In this document: positions 38,232 through 46,004 of the stretch, piece by piece
Layout: each line of letters opens with the position of its first letter
How positions within the stretch are numbered: the stretch's first letter is position 1
Assembly (NCBI RefSeq): GCF_014696615.1
Contig: NZ_JACJQJ010000052.1
Location: forward strand, 1-57,503
Origin: Nostoc linckia FACHB-104
GTDB lineage: Bacteria > Cyanobacteriota > Cyanobacteriia > Cyanobacteriales > Nostocaceae
Reading direction: 5' to 3'
DNA: 57,503 nt
Made by a program: the position numbers and the translations under genes
Notes under the pieces: model-generated
The model's input: the letters and a program-made list of their open reading frames with translations, nothing else
The model's database searches: none
Told to the model about the DNA's origin: nothing

Positions 38232-38420
38232 CTAGGAGTGCAGTAACTCCTCAATCTGCGTCAAAGGCAACTGGAATGGTTGTTTCCATCTCTTCTGCCG
38301 AAAGTTTCCTGTTTCGAGAGAACCTCCTAATTGGGTGGTTAACTGTTCTGCAGACAGACAAAATTTCTGCTGCAGAACAAAACCTAAATCTGAAAAATTC
38401 AGATGTTTTATTACAGGCAT
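38232..38420 (-). CDS. possible 62-residue protein upstream of the hybrid kinase
   Basis: A small frame starting MPVIKHLNFSDLGFVLQQKF and ending LPLTQIEELLHS, 33 nt upstream of the kinase and co-directional. It has balanced residue use and amphipathic Leu spacing, and no shadow gene on the other strand, which favours a real gene. The region before its ATG is A-rich and lacks a strong Shine-Dalgarno sequence. I do not recognise the family. It could be a partner of the kinase. Confidence 0.45.
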   Translation of the reverse strand: MPVIKHLNFSDLGFVLQQKFCLSAEQLTTQLGGSLETGNFRQKRWKQPFQLPLTQIEELLHS

Positions 38421-39313
38421 CTTATTTTTTTATGTTTATATATAGATTGAAGATTAAAACAAATTGTGGATTACTGGTCTCTTACCTAAGAAATATTTTA
38501 ATGATTAATATCATTCTTAATTATGTATATTCCCGATGACATAAGAGATTAGAGGCTGTTTGCAAAGTGAAAGTCATGAGGATTTTTTAGCTTAATTTTA
38601 TAACTATTAAAATTGAAGCTATCTTTAAGATAAGATACGATTTAGCAAGTTAATCAAGATTGGATATCTAGAAAATTACTCCCATCTTATAGATAATTAT
38701 TTCTAAAATTACTGATATAAAGTTAATTAAATATGCATAAATTCATTGCTGCCAAAATTGCCAAATAAAATATTTTCCCGTTTTAGCAAAATATTTTATT
38801 GAGAAAGATAACGAATTATTACCAAATATTAATATAGTGATTTTACTCAAGAGTTTGTCATCTAAAAATAGAAATTTTTTCCACCAAAATAGGGTTCATA
38901 GTAATTATCTATTAAATTAGCTGAAATTTATTGATGACGATTGTCTTCTCAGTCTACAGTCTAGTGAACACAACATTAAGCAAAAGTTGGGAGATTCATT
39001 TATCAAATAGGTTCTGGGCAAAAAAATAGCCGAATGACAGGAAATTGAGAGCAGCCAAAGAATAAAACTTAACTTTTATTAAGTGTATTTAATTGCTAAA
39101 TTTTCGATGAAAATAGCCTATCCTATACTGAAAGGTAGATTTGATGGGATCGCTTATGAGCTAAAACTCAGAACAACCCTGGATAAACCTATAATTAGCA
39201 AGCTTTACAGCTTTGTGCATCAGATTAAAAATCAAAAATGCAAAAGTGGCAACACTGACCGCTAGTAATGTTAAAGTTTCAAAGACTTCATCTGAAAATT
39301 TCAGCGAGTATTC
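38421..39313. other. 893-nt AT-rich intergenic region
   Basis: Divergent spacer upstream of the transglycosylase gene. It is very AT-rich with no hairpin of note. A 60-codon frame at 39083-39265 lacks a ribosome binding site and is not supported. Promoters are presumably here. Confidence 0.5.
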
Positions 39314-41509
39314 ATGCTGAAGCAGCTTAAAAAAAATCCAATTCCTGTAATTGCCGGCGCTGGACTCTGTGCTTTCTTAGCGGGGGCAATGGTTTCAGCG
39401 CCTCAGATTGGAAAATCCCTAGGGCAATGGCTAAAGTACGGTAATAATCAAACTGAACAAATATCGGAGACTAGCAAAGCCAAGTCAGCCGTTTATCCGT
39501 TGGTATCAAAATCTCTACCAGAACGGGCGGCAAAATTAGCAGAAATCGCCGAAAATTCTCGTTCTCCAGACCGCCAACGGGCGCGCTATCTATTGGCGAG
39601 TGACTACATTGAAAGAACGCAAGGGAAAAAAGCCCTAGTTTTACTCCAAGGACTAGAGAAAGACTATCCGATTCTCGCCCCTTATATATTACTGAAACAG
39701 GCACAAGCTCAGGATTTGCTGGGTGAAGATGGTAAAGCCTCAGATTTGCGGCAGAAAGTGTTGAAACAGCATCCCAAAACAGCAGCCGCAGTCAAAGCCA
39801 TCTATTTAATTGCCCAACCAAAACAACAAGATATTGCGATCGCCCAATTTCCCACCCATCCCTTAACCTGGGAAATTATTCGCAAGCGCTTAGACCAAAA
39901 TCCCAACCAGCCACAATTGCAGTTAAAGTTAGCCCAATACGCGGCTGATCAACCTGGAACTGTAGGAGTGCTGGATGATTTAGCTAAGGAGTCAACTCTT
40001 AAACCTGAAGATTGGGAAATTATTGGTACAGCCTACTGGACAAACAATCAATTTGAGAAAGCCGCAAAAGCTTACGCCAAAGCACCCAAGACACCCCGTA
40101 GCCTTTATCGTGCTGGACGTGGTTTGCAAGTAGCAGGTAAAGAGAAAGATAAAGCGATCGCAACTTATAAACAATTAGTACAACAATTTCCCGAAGCCCC
40201 AGAAAGCGGCACAGCCTTACTGCGGTTAGCAGAAATGGCGAAAACCCGTAAAGATGCCTTACCTTATCTTGACCAAGCGATCGCCAAATTTCCTAATGTC
40301 GCCAGTCAAGCAGTAGTAGAAAAAGCCAAAATATACCAAACCCTCAAAGATAATAAATCAGCTGCCCAAGCCTGGCAATTACTGATTGCTAAATACGGAA
40401 ATTCCGATGAAGCCGCAGAATATCGCTGGAAAATCGCCCAAGAAAAAGCTAACGCTAAAGATTACGTAGGAGCATGGCAATGGGCAGAACCAATTCCTAC
40501 CAACAACCCTACCAGTATTTTGGCTCCTAGAGCAGGTTTTTGGGTTGGTAAATGGGCAACTCAGTTAGGGAAACAACAAGAAGCGAAAACCGCTTATGAA
40601 TATGTCATTAGCCAGTTTCCTTACTCATATTATGCTTGGCGATCGGCAGCAGTCTTAGGGCTAAATGTCGGTAACTTTAATAACCTGCGGCAAATGCAGC
40701 CGGAAGTCGCCCCACCCCAGCGTCCCGTCCCCCCAGCTGGTTCTGAAACCTTCAAAGAATTGTATTTGCTAGGACAAGATAGAGATGCTTGGTTGCAATG
40801 GGAAACAGAATTTCTCAATAAAGACCAACCCACAGTAGCCGAACAATTCACCGAAGGCTTAATGCAACTAGCCAGAGGCGAAAATAAATTAGGAATTGAT
40901 ACAATTTCTAAACTAGAAGACCGAGAAATTCCCGAAGAAAAAGCCGAATATCAAACTCTTAGCCAACAGATCACTTACTGGCAAGCCCGTTATCCCTTCC
41001 CCTATGTCCAAGAGATTGAAAAGTGGTCAAAAGAACGCAAACTCAACCCCTTGCTAGTAACTGCTTTGATTCGTCAAGAGTCACGCTTTGAAGCCAAGGC
41101 CAAATCCGTAGCCAACGCTATGGGCTTAATGCAGGTATTACCCTCCACCGCCCAATGGATCGCCCCACAAATCAAAGTTGATAGCAAAACCTTAAATCTC
41201 GAAGATCCCAACGACAATATCATGTTGGGGACTTGGTATTTGGATCATACCCATCAGCAATATAGCAACAACACCCTGCTAGCGATCGCTAGTTACAACG
41301 CTGGCCCCGGTAACGTAGCCAAATGGCTGCAAACCCTCCCCACACAAGACCCCGATGAATTTGTCGAAAAAATCCCCTTCGACGAAACCCGGAATTACGT
41401 GCGTCAAGTCTTAGGCAACTACTGGAATTATTTACGACTATACAACCCAGAAATTTCCGCCCTAGTCGCCCAATACTCCAGTGAACACCCGAAATTGCCC
41501 AGCCAGTGA
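39314..41509 (+). CDS. Slt-type soluble lytic transglycosylase with TPR-like superhelix
   Basis: A 731-residue peptidoglycan lytic transglycosylase of the Slt70 kind. It has an N-terminal membrane/signal segment (about 11-31, PVIAGAGLCAFLAGAMVSAP). A long alpha-superhelical part (about 70-560) has TPR-like helices. The C-terminal catalytic domain has ALIRQESRF with Glu589 as the acid/base, AMGLMQVLPSTAQ and ASYNAGPGNVAKW. It would act in the periplasm, cutting glycan strands to 1,6-anhydro products. Heptamer repeats begin right after its stop. Confidence 0.95.
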   Translation: MLKQLKKNPIPVIAGAGLCAFLAGAMVSAPQIGKSLGQWLKYGNNQTEQISETSKAKSAVYPLVSKSLPERAAKLAEIAENSRSPDRQRARYLLASDYIERTQGKKALVLLQGLEKDYPILAPYILLKQAQAQDLLGEDGKASDLRQKVLKQHPKTAAAVKAIYLIAQPKQQDIAIAQFPTHPLTWEIIRKRLDQNPNQPQLQLKLAQYAADQPGTVGVLDDLAKESTLKPEDWEIIGTAYWTNNQFEKAAKAYAKAPKTPRSLYRAGRGLQVAGKEKDKAIATYKQLVQQFPEAPESGTALLRLAEMAKTRKDALPYLDQAIAKFPNVASQAVVEKAKIYQTLKDNKSAAQAWQLLIAKYGNSDEAAEYRWKIAQEKANAKDYVGAWQWAEPIPTNNPTSILAPRAGFWVGKWATQLGKQQEAKTAYEYVISQFPYSYYAWRSAAVLGLNVGNFNNLRQMQPEVAPPQRPVPPAGSETFKELYLLGQDRDAWLQWETEFLNKDQPTVAEQFTEGLMQLARGENKLGIDTISKLEDREIPEEKAEYQTLSQQITYWQARYPFPYVQEIEKWSKERKLNPLLVTALIRQESRFEAKAKSVANAMGLMQVLPSTAQWIAPQIKVDSKTLNLEDPNDNIMLGTWYLDHTHQQYSNNTLLAIASYNAGPGNVAKWLQTLPTQDPDEFVEKIPFDETRNYVRQVLGNYWNYLRLYNPEISALVAQYSSEHPKLPSQ

Positions 41510-41670
41510 TGGGGGACTGGGGACTGGGGACTGGGGACTGGGGAAAAGGTAAAAAGGAAAAAAGGAAAAAAGGGACAAGGGAGATGAGGAAGCAGGGGAG
41601 ACATATTTATTACCAATTACCCATTACCAATGCCCAATGCCCAATGCCCAATGCCCCATGCCCCAGTAAA
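41510..41670. repeat. heptamer repeat tract (GGGGACT and relatives)
   Basis: Four perfect GGGGACT units (41512-41539) start 3 nt after the transglycosylase stop. AAAAAGG-type units follow, then ATTACCC and TGCCCAA units (about 41607-41662). The tatC start lies 30 nt farther on. Confidence 0.85.
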
Positions 41671-41702
41671 ATAGTTAGCAAATGTTGCCTAATTGCTGAA
41701 CC

Positions 41703-42539
41703 ATGTCGCCACAAAATTTAGACACAGAAACTCAGTCCAATTTACCGGAACAATACCCAGATGTATCTGCTGCTACTCCATCAGATATTGACGCAGAAGT
41801 AGATAGCGGTTCTGAAACTGATCCGCTTGATGAATTACCTGGTGAAGTCGAAATGTCCTTTTTCGACCACTTAGAGGAGTTACGCCAGCGGATTTTCTAT
41901 GCTCTAATTGCTGTGACAGTGGGTATTGTTGGCTGTTTCTTATACGTCAGGCCGATTGTTCAGCTATTAGAAGTCCCAGCAGGGGAAGTTAAATTTCTCC
42001 AACTTGCGCCTGGGGAATATTTCTTTGTTTCTCTGAAAGTCGCAGCCTATAGTGGCTTAGTACTTGCTACTCCTTTCATTCTTTACCAAATTATCCAGTT
42101 TGTTCTGCCTGGTTTAACTCGCCGTGAACGCCGCTTATTAGCGCCTGTAGTTTTAGGTTCCAGTGTGCTATTTGTGGCAGGGTTAGTATTTGCCTATTTC
42201 CTACTTATCCCTGCTGCTTTGAATTTCTTCATTACCTACGGTGCAGATGTAGTAGAACAACTTTGGTCAATTGAAAAGTATTTTGAATTTGTTTTATTGC
42301 TATTATTTAGCACAGGTTTAGCATTTCAAATTCCTGTCATTCAACTATTACTTGGTGCTTTAGGAATTGTTTCTTCCCAACAAATGCTTTCTGGTTGGCG
42401 TTACGTAATTATGGGTGCAGTAGTTTTAGGTGCTGTCCTTACACCTTCTACTGATCCCCTCACCCAAAGTTTGCTAGCTGGCGCAGTTTTAGGGCTTTAT
42501 TTTGGTGGGATTGGTTTAGTGAAGGTTATAGGGAAGTGA
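41703..42539 (+). CDS. tatC: Sec-independent protein translocase TatC
   Basis: A 278-residue TatC, the receptor core of the twin-arginine translocase, which moves folded proteins across thylakoid and plasma membranes. The diagnostic [18 protein letters not shown] lies after an acidic N-terminal extension of about 55 residues. Six hydrophobic helices follow, with [13 protein letters not shown] between the second and third. The helix after it carries [20 protein letters not shown], and [12 protein letters not shown] precedes. tatA/B are not in the window. Length is a little over the family norm because of the N-terminal tail. Confidence 0.96.
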   Translation: MSPQNLDTETQSNLPEQYPDVSAATPSDIDAEVDSGSETDPLDELPGEVEMSFFDHLEELRQRIFYALIAVTVGIVGCFLYVRPIVQLLEVPAGEVKFLQLAPGEYFFVSLKVAAYSGLVLATPFILYQIIQFVLPGLTRRERRLLAPVVLGSSVLFVAGLVFAYFLLIPAALNFFITYGADVVEQLWSIEKYFEFVLLLLFSTGLAFQIPVIQLLLGALGIVSSQQMLSGWRYVIMGAVVLGAVLTPSTDPLTQSLLAGAVLGLYFGGIGLVKVIGK

Positions 42540-42625
42540 TTGGGGAGGCGCATAGGGCATAGGACATGGGGCATTGGAAATTGACAAATAACAAATGACC
42601 AATGACAAATGACCAATGACAAATG
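42540..42625. repeat. heptamer repeats supplying a start codon
   Basis: Units of AGGGCAT type (42552-42572) and then ATGACAA/ATGACCA (42594-42629). The start codon of the CsaA-like gene is one of the repeat ATGs. Confidence 0.8.
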
Positions 42626-42966
42626 ACAAACCTAAACAAATCACCTATGACGACTTTGAAAAAGTCGAAATTCGTGTTGGTAAAGTTATTCAAGTAGAAG
42701 ATTTTCCCGCAGCGCGAAAACCTGCTTATAAACTTTGGATAGACTTTGGTGATTTGGGCATTAAAAAATCTAGTGCCCAAATTACTAAACTTTATCAACC
42801 AGAGAATTTACTCAACAAATTAATATTAGCTGTAACTAACTTTCCACCTCGCCAAATCGCAGATTTTATGTCTGAAGTTTTGGTATTAGGCGTAGTTCTT
42901 GATGATGGTGAAGTAGTTTTAATTCAGCCAGATAGAGATGTAATTTTAGGTAAAAGAATTCTCTAA
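42616..42966 (+). CDS. csaA: CsaA-like tRNA-binding-domain protein
   Basis: A 116-residue single-domain OB-fold protein of the tRNA-binding (EMAPII/CsaA) type, described as a secretion-related chaperone in Bacillus. Visible features: DFEKVEIRVGKVIQVEDFPAA, IDFGDLGIKKSSAQIT, then PRQIADFMSEVLVLGV. Length matches CsaA. It sits 76 nt after tatC on the same strand, which is suggestive for a secretion chaperone, but repeats fill the gap. The chosen ATG and the first residues (MTNDKP) lie within ATGACAA-type repeat DNA. The native start may once have been elsewhere; YDDFEKVEI marks the conserved part. Confidence 0.88.
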   Translation: MTNDKPKQITYDDFEKVEIRVGKVIQVEDFPAARKPAYKLWIDFGDLGIKKSSAQITKLYQPENLLNKLILAVTNFPPRQIADFMSEVLVLGVVLDDGEVVLIQPDRDVILGKRIL

Positions 42967-43003
42967 GCTGTCACGCCCCTACCTTGTTACAAATTATGCA
43001 ACT

Positions 43004-43879
43004 CTAACGCAAAATTTGGTCAATCATGCGATTCGCTTGGGAAGCATAACCACCACCAAATAAATTGAAGTGATTAATAATGTGATAGAGGTTATAAAGA
43101 GTTTTTCTCTCCTCATAACCTGCATCTAAAGGAAAAACTTCGTTATAACCTTGATAAAAAGCGGCTGGGAAACCACCAAATAATTCTGTCATGGCGATGT
43201 CCACTTCGCGATCGCCAAAATAAGTTGCTGGATCGAATATCACTGGTTCTCCCGAAACCGTACACCCAGCGTTCCCTCCCCATAAATCGCCATGTACTAA
43301 GGCGGGTTCTACGTGATGATCTGCCAATAATTCGGGAATAGCGGCTAATAACTTCTCTTGCTTAGGAAAACTCCCCCCTCGTCGCCTCGCTAATTGAAAT
43401 TGATAACCTAAGCGATGTTTCGCATAAAATTCTGCCCAATCTCCTGTCCAAGTGTTGATTTGGGGCGTAGAACCAATAGTATTGTTGATTTTCCAACCAA
43501 AACCTTGGCTGCTAGTTGCTTTATGCATTGCTGCTAGCTTCCGCCCCATTTCTTGCCAAGATTTGGTATTACCTCCGCCCATTTCTAGCCACTCCAACAC
43601 AATGTAGCCAGAATTGCCAGCCGTACCCCAGCACAAGGGTTGAGGAACGCGAATACTGGCTGTATTGAGCATTTCCTCCAACCCCAGCGCCTCAGCCTCA
43701 AACATGGCAACTTGGGATGCTTGATTTAGCTTGACAAAGTAGGTACGTTCATCATCAGAGACAGCATAGCCTTGGTTAATACACCCACCACTCACGGAAC
43801 GCTTTTGCTGACTCTGAAATTTTTCACCACTCACCCGGCTAATATGGGCATCAATTTCTGTCCACATTGTGTTTGTCAT
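43004..43879 (-). CDS. fructosamine kinase family protein
   Basis: A 291-residue kinase of the fructosamine-3-kinase fold, a deglycating repair enzyme that phosphorylates ketoamine adducts on proteins. The catalytic loop is ALVHGDLWGGNAG and the metal-binding segment VIFDPATYFGDREVDIAMTE. The N-lobe has YFVKLNQAS with the ATP-binding Lys. No signal peptide. The ATG at 43879 lies in a run of ATGACAA heptamers, so MTNTM may be repeat-derived; the second Met (residue 5) also fits. It overlaps nothing and is followed by a short gap to csaA, convergent. Confidence 0.92.
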   Translation of the reverse strand: MTNTMWTEIDAHISRVSGEKFQSQQKRSVSGGCINQGYAVSDDERTYFVKLNQASQVAMFEAEALGLEEMLNTASIRVPQPLCWGTAGNSGYIVLEWLEMGGGNTKSWQEMGRKLAAMHKATSSQGFGWKINNTIGSTPQINTWTGDWAEFYAKHRLGYQFQLARRRGGSFPKQEKLLAAIPELLADHHVEPALVHGDLWGGNAGCTVSGEPVIFDPATYFGDREVDIAMTELFGGFPAAFYQGYNEVFPLDAGYEERKTLYNLYHIINHFNLFGGGYASQANRMIDQILR

Positions 43880-44021
43880 TTGTTATTTGTCATTTGTCAT
43901 TTGTCATTTGTCATTTGTCGTTTGGTAATGGGTAATGGGTGTTTGTTATTTCCCCTTTTCCCTTCATCTCCCTCATCCCCAATGCCCAATGCCCCATGCC
44001 CTATGCCCCATGCCCAATACC
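43866..44021. repeat. heptamer repeats between the fructosamine kinase and M16 genes
   Basis: At least five ATTTGTC units (43876-43920) contain the fructosamine kinase start codon. GGTAATG (43923-43940), CCCTCAT and TGCCCAA/TGCCCCA units follow (to 44020) and reach the M16 peptidase stop codon. Confidence 0.85.
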
Positions 44022-45305
44022 CTACGCTGGCTTAAGCACAACTACACCATAAGCATCGGGAGAAAGATATTGTTGTGCAGCTTGCATTAAGTCGGTGGCT
44101 TCTTGGGCTTGAATATTGGCTGGGTAGTTAAAGGCTGGTTCTAAATCTCCGAGCATGGATTGATAATAACCATACAAGCCAGCGCGATCGCTTGGTGTTT
44201 CATTACCAAAAATATATCTGTTGGCTACACGTCGGCGTACACGGGCAATTTCTGATTCTTTGACTAGTTCTGTGTGTAAAAGGCGGATATGTTGGGCGAT
44301 CGCTTCTTCTACTGCTTGTAAGTTTTCTACTGTACACTTAGCGGAAATATAAAATGTGCCTTGTAGTTGATTACTCATATTACTGACAGAAATCGAAGAT
44401 ACTAAATGCCGTTCTTCTCGCAAATCCTGCACTAGCCTTGATGTGCGTCCGTGGGCTAAAACTCCCGCTAAAACATCCAGTGCGTAAGTTTCATGGATAT
44501 ATTGCAACCCTGGAACCCGCCATACCATGATCAGTCTGGCTTGCTGGAGACTTTCATCAGTAAATTCTTGACGAACAATTTCTGTAAACGCAGGTTCGGG
44601 AAGCTGCGGCGTTGGGTAAGTAGGAAGTGGTGAATTTTTGTTACTAGTAGCCTCAGCAATTCCTTGGGCAACAATATCAATTAATTCTGTTGTAGGTAAA
44701 TTTCCGACAGCCACAGCCGTAATCGACTGGGGTTGATACATACTCCCGTGGAAATTCCGCATTTGCTGGGGTTGGAGTTGAGAAATCACCGCTTCTGGCC
44801 CCAACACTGGACGGCGATAAGGTAAGCGTTCAAACGCCATTTCCATCGCCCGGCGAAAAGTCCGCCGCTGGGGATTATCTTCGGAACGCCTAATTTCTTC
44901 TAGCACTACCAAACGTTCCCGTTCAAAAGCGTCATCATCAATACTGGGATTTAATACTACATCTATTTGCAGCGGTGCAAGTTCGGCAAAATCTTTGGGA
45001 GCAGTAGTGATGTAGTAATGAGTGTAATCTTGGCTAGTAGCGGCATTAGTAACGGCTCCCCGTTCTTCAATGCGACGTTCAAACTCTCCACTAGCTAGGC
45101 GTTCTGTGCCTTTAAAAATCATGTGCTCTAAGAAGTGAGCCATGCCGTTAATAGTATCCGATTCTACCGCCGAGCCAACCTTAATCCACAAACTCAGATT
45201 AACGGCTTCAATCGGCATTTGCTCCACTACTATTGTCAAACCGTTGGGTAGCTGGTGTAGCGTTGGAGCATTGAGACGAGGAAATTTTACCAGGGTAGAG
45301 GTCAT
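44022..45305 (-). CDS. M16-family zinc metallopeptidase
   Basis: A 427-residue insulinase/processing-peptidase-like protein. The inverted zinc motif is HFLEH (His57, Glu60, His61), with the distal Glu in RLVVLEEIRR. The N-terminal M16 half is followed by the usual second half (about 180-410) with GRTSRLVQDLREERHLV and GYYQSMLGDLEP. No signal peptide, so probably cytosolic. Bacterial members digest short peptides, such as cleaved targeting or signal peptides, often as pairs; the second paralogue is not in this window. Confidence 0.94.
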   Translation of the reverse strand: MTSTLVKFPRLNAPTLHQLPNGLTIVVEQMPIEAVNLSLWIKVGSAVESDTINGMAHFLEHMIFKGTERLASGEFERRIEERGAVTNAATSQDYTHYYITTAPKDFAELAPLQIDVVLNPSIDDDAFERERLVVLEEIRRSEDNPQRRTFRRAMEMAFERLPYRRPVLGPEAVISQLQPQQMRNFHGSMYQPQSITAVAVGNLPTTELIDIVAQGIAEATSNKNSPLPTYPTPQLPEPAFTEIVRQEFTDESLQQARLIMVWRVPGLQYIHETYALDVLAGVLAHGRTSRLVQDLREERHLVSSISVSNMSNQLQGTFYISAKCTVENLQAVEEAIAQHIRLLHTELVKESEIARVRRRVANRYIFGNETPSDRAGLYGYYQSMLGDLEPAFNYPANIQAQEATDLMQAAQQYLSPDAYGVVVLKPA

Positions 45306-45581
45306 TGCTAGTAGTGAGTGGTGAAGAGGACAGAGAGAAAGCTTGCTTACTTCTCTATCTTATCTAGGAAGGAAGAAGGATAAAGGGTGAAGTATGAAGT
45401 AAGAATCTCTACAAACTGAACTTTTTTACAAGATGCTACTGCCTAGCTTGCTTCCCCATAAGGGTACGTCTCGTTACCCTAACGCCTCCTATGGGCAAAA
45501 AATAAAATTTTTCCTTATTCATCACCCATTTTTTTATTAGTGGGTTAATTTTATACTTCATCCTTTATCCTTCTCAAACAA

Positions 45582-46004
45582 ATGCAACAAGACATTTATC
45601 TGTTAGTTATTCCTATATCTATATTGTTCTGGGTATTTTTGATTTTTGTACTCAGCTTTGATTGGAATAAGCTGGCGAAACTATACAGCACCAATGAACC
45701 AGCACCCGCAAATCTCTCACGCTTTGAATATGGTTCTGTGGGTATGGCGTATTACAAGGGAAGTTTAAATGTTGGTGTGTCTCCCCAAGGGCTGTATTTG
45801 AGTATTTTTGTTTTGTTTAACTTTGGGCTTCCAGCGTTGTTGATTCCTTGGAGTGCGATTAGAAAAATTGAGTCAGCTAATCAATTATTTGTGCAGCGCT
45901 TTCGGTTGTATCTCACTGAGCCAGATGTAAAGATTATTTTGAGGAAAGAGGCTTTAGAAGGAGCGAGGAAATATTTAGCTGCACAGGGTATTGAGTGGAT
46001 TTAG
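45582..46004 (+). CDS. membrane protein of unknown function, PH-like C-terminus
   Basis: A 140-residue protein with two hydrophobic segments (about 5-25 and 73-90). A soluble part between them contains FEYGSVGMAYYKGSLNVGVSPQGLYLSI. The tail IPWSAIRKIESANQLFVQRFRLYLTEPDVKIIL alternates strands like a small bacterial PH/YcxB-type domain. It converges on the NACHT-pentapeptide gene: the two stop codons share nucleotides in a TTAG at 46001-46004. No function can be assigned. The repeat-poor upstream gap holds ATCCTTC-type units. Confidence 0.7.
   Translation: MQQDIYLLVIPISILFWVFLIFVLSFDWNKLAKLYSTNEPAPANLSRFEYGSVGMAYYKGSLNVGVSPQGLYLSIFVLFNFGLPALLIPWSAIRKIESANQLFVQRFRLYLTEPDVKIILRKEALEGARKYLAAQGIEWI

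Noticed and set aside
39083-39265. 60-codon frame before the transglycosylase
   Set aside because: No RBS, AT-rich region, and no resemblance to any family I know.
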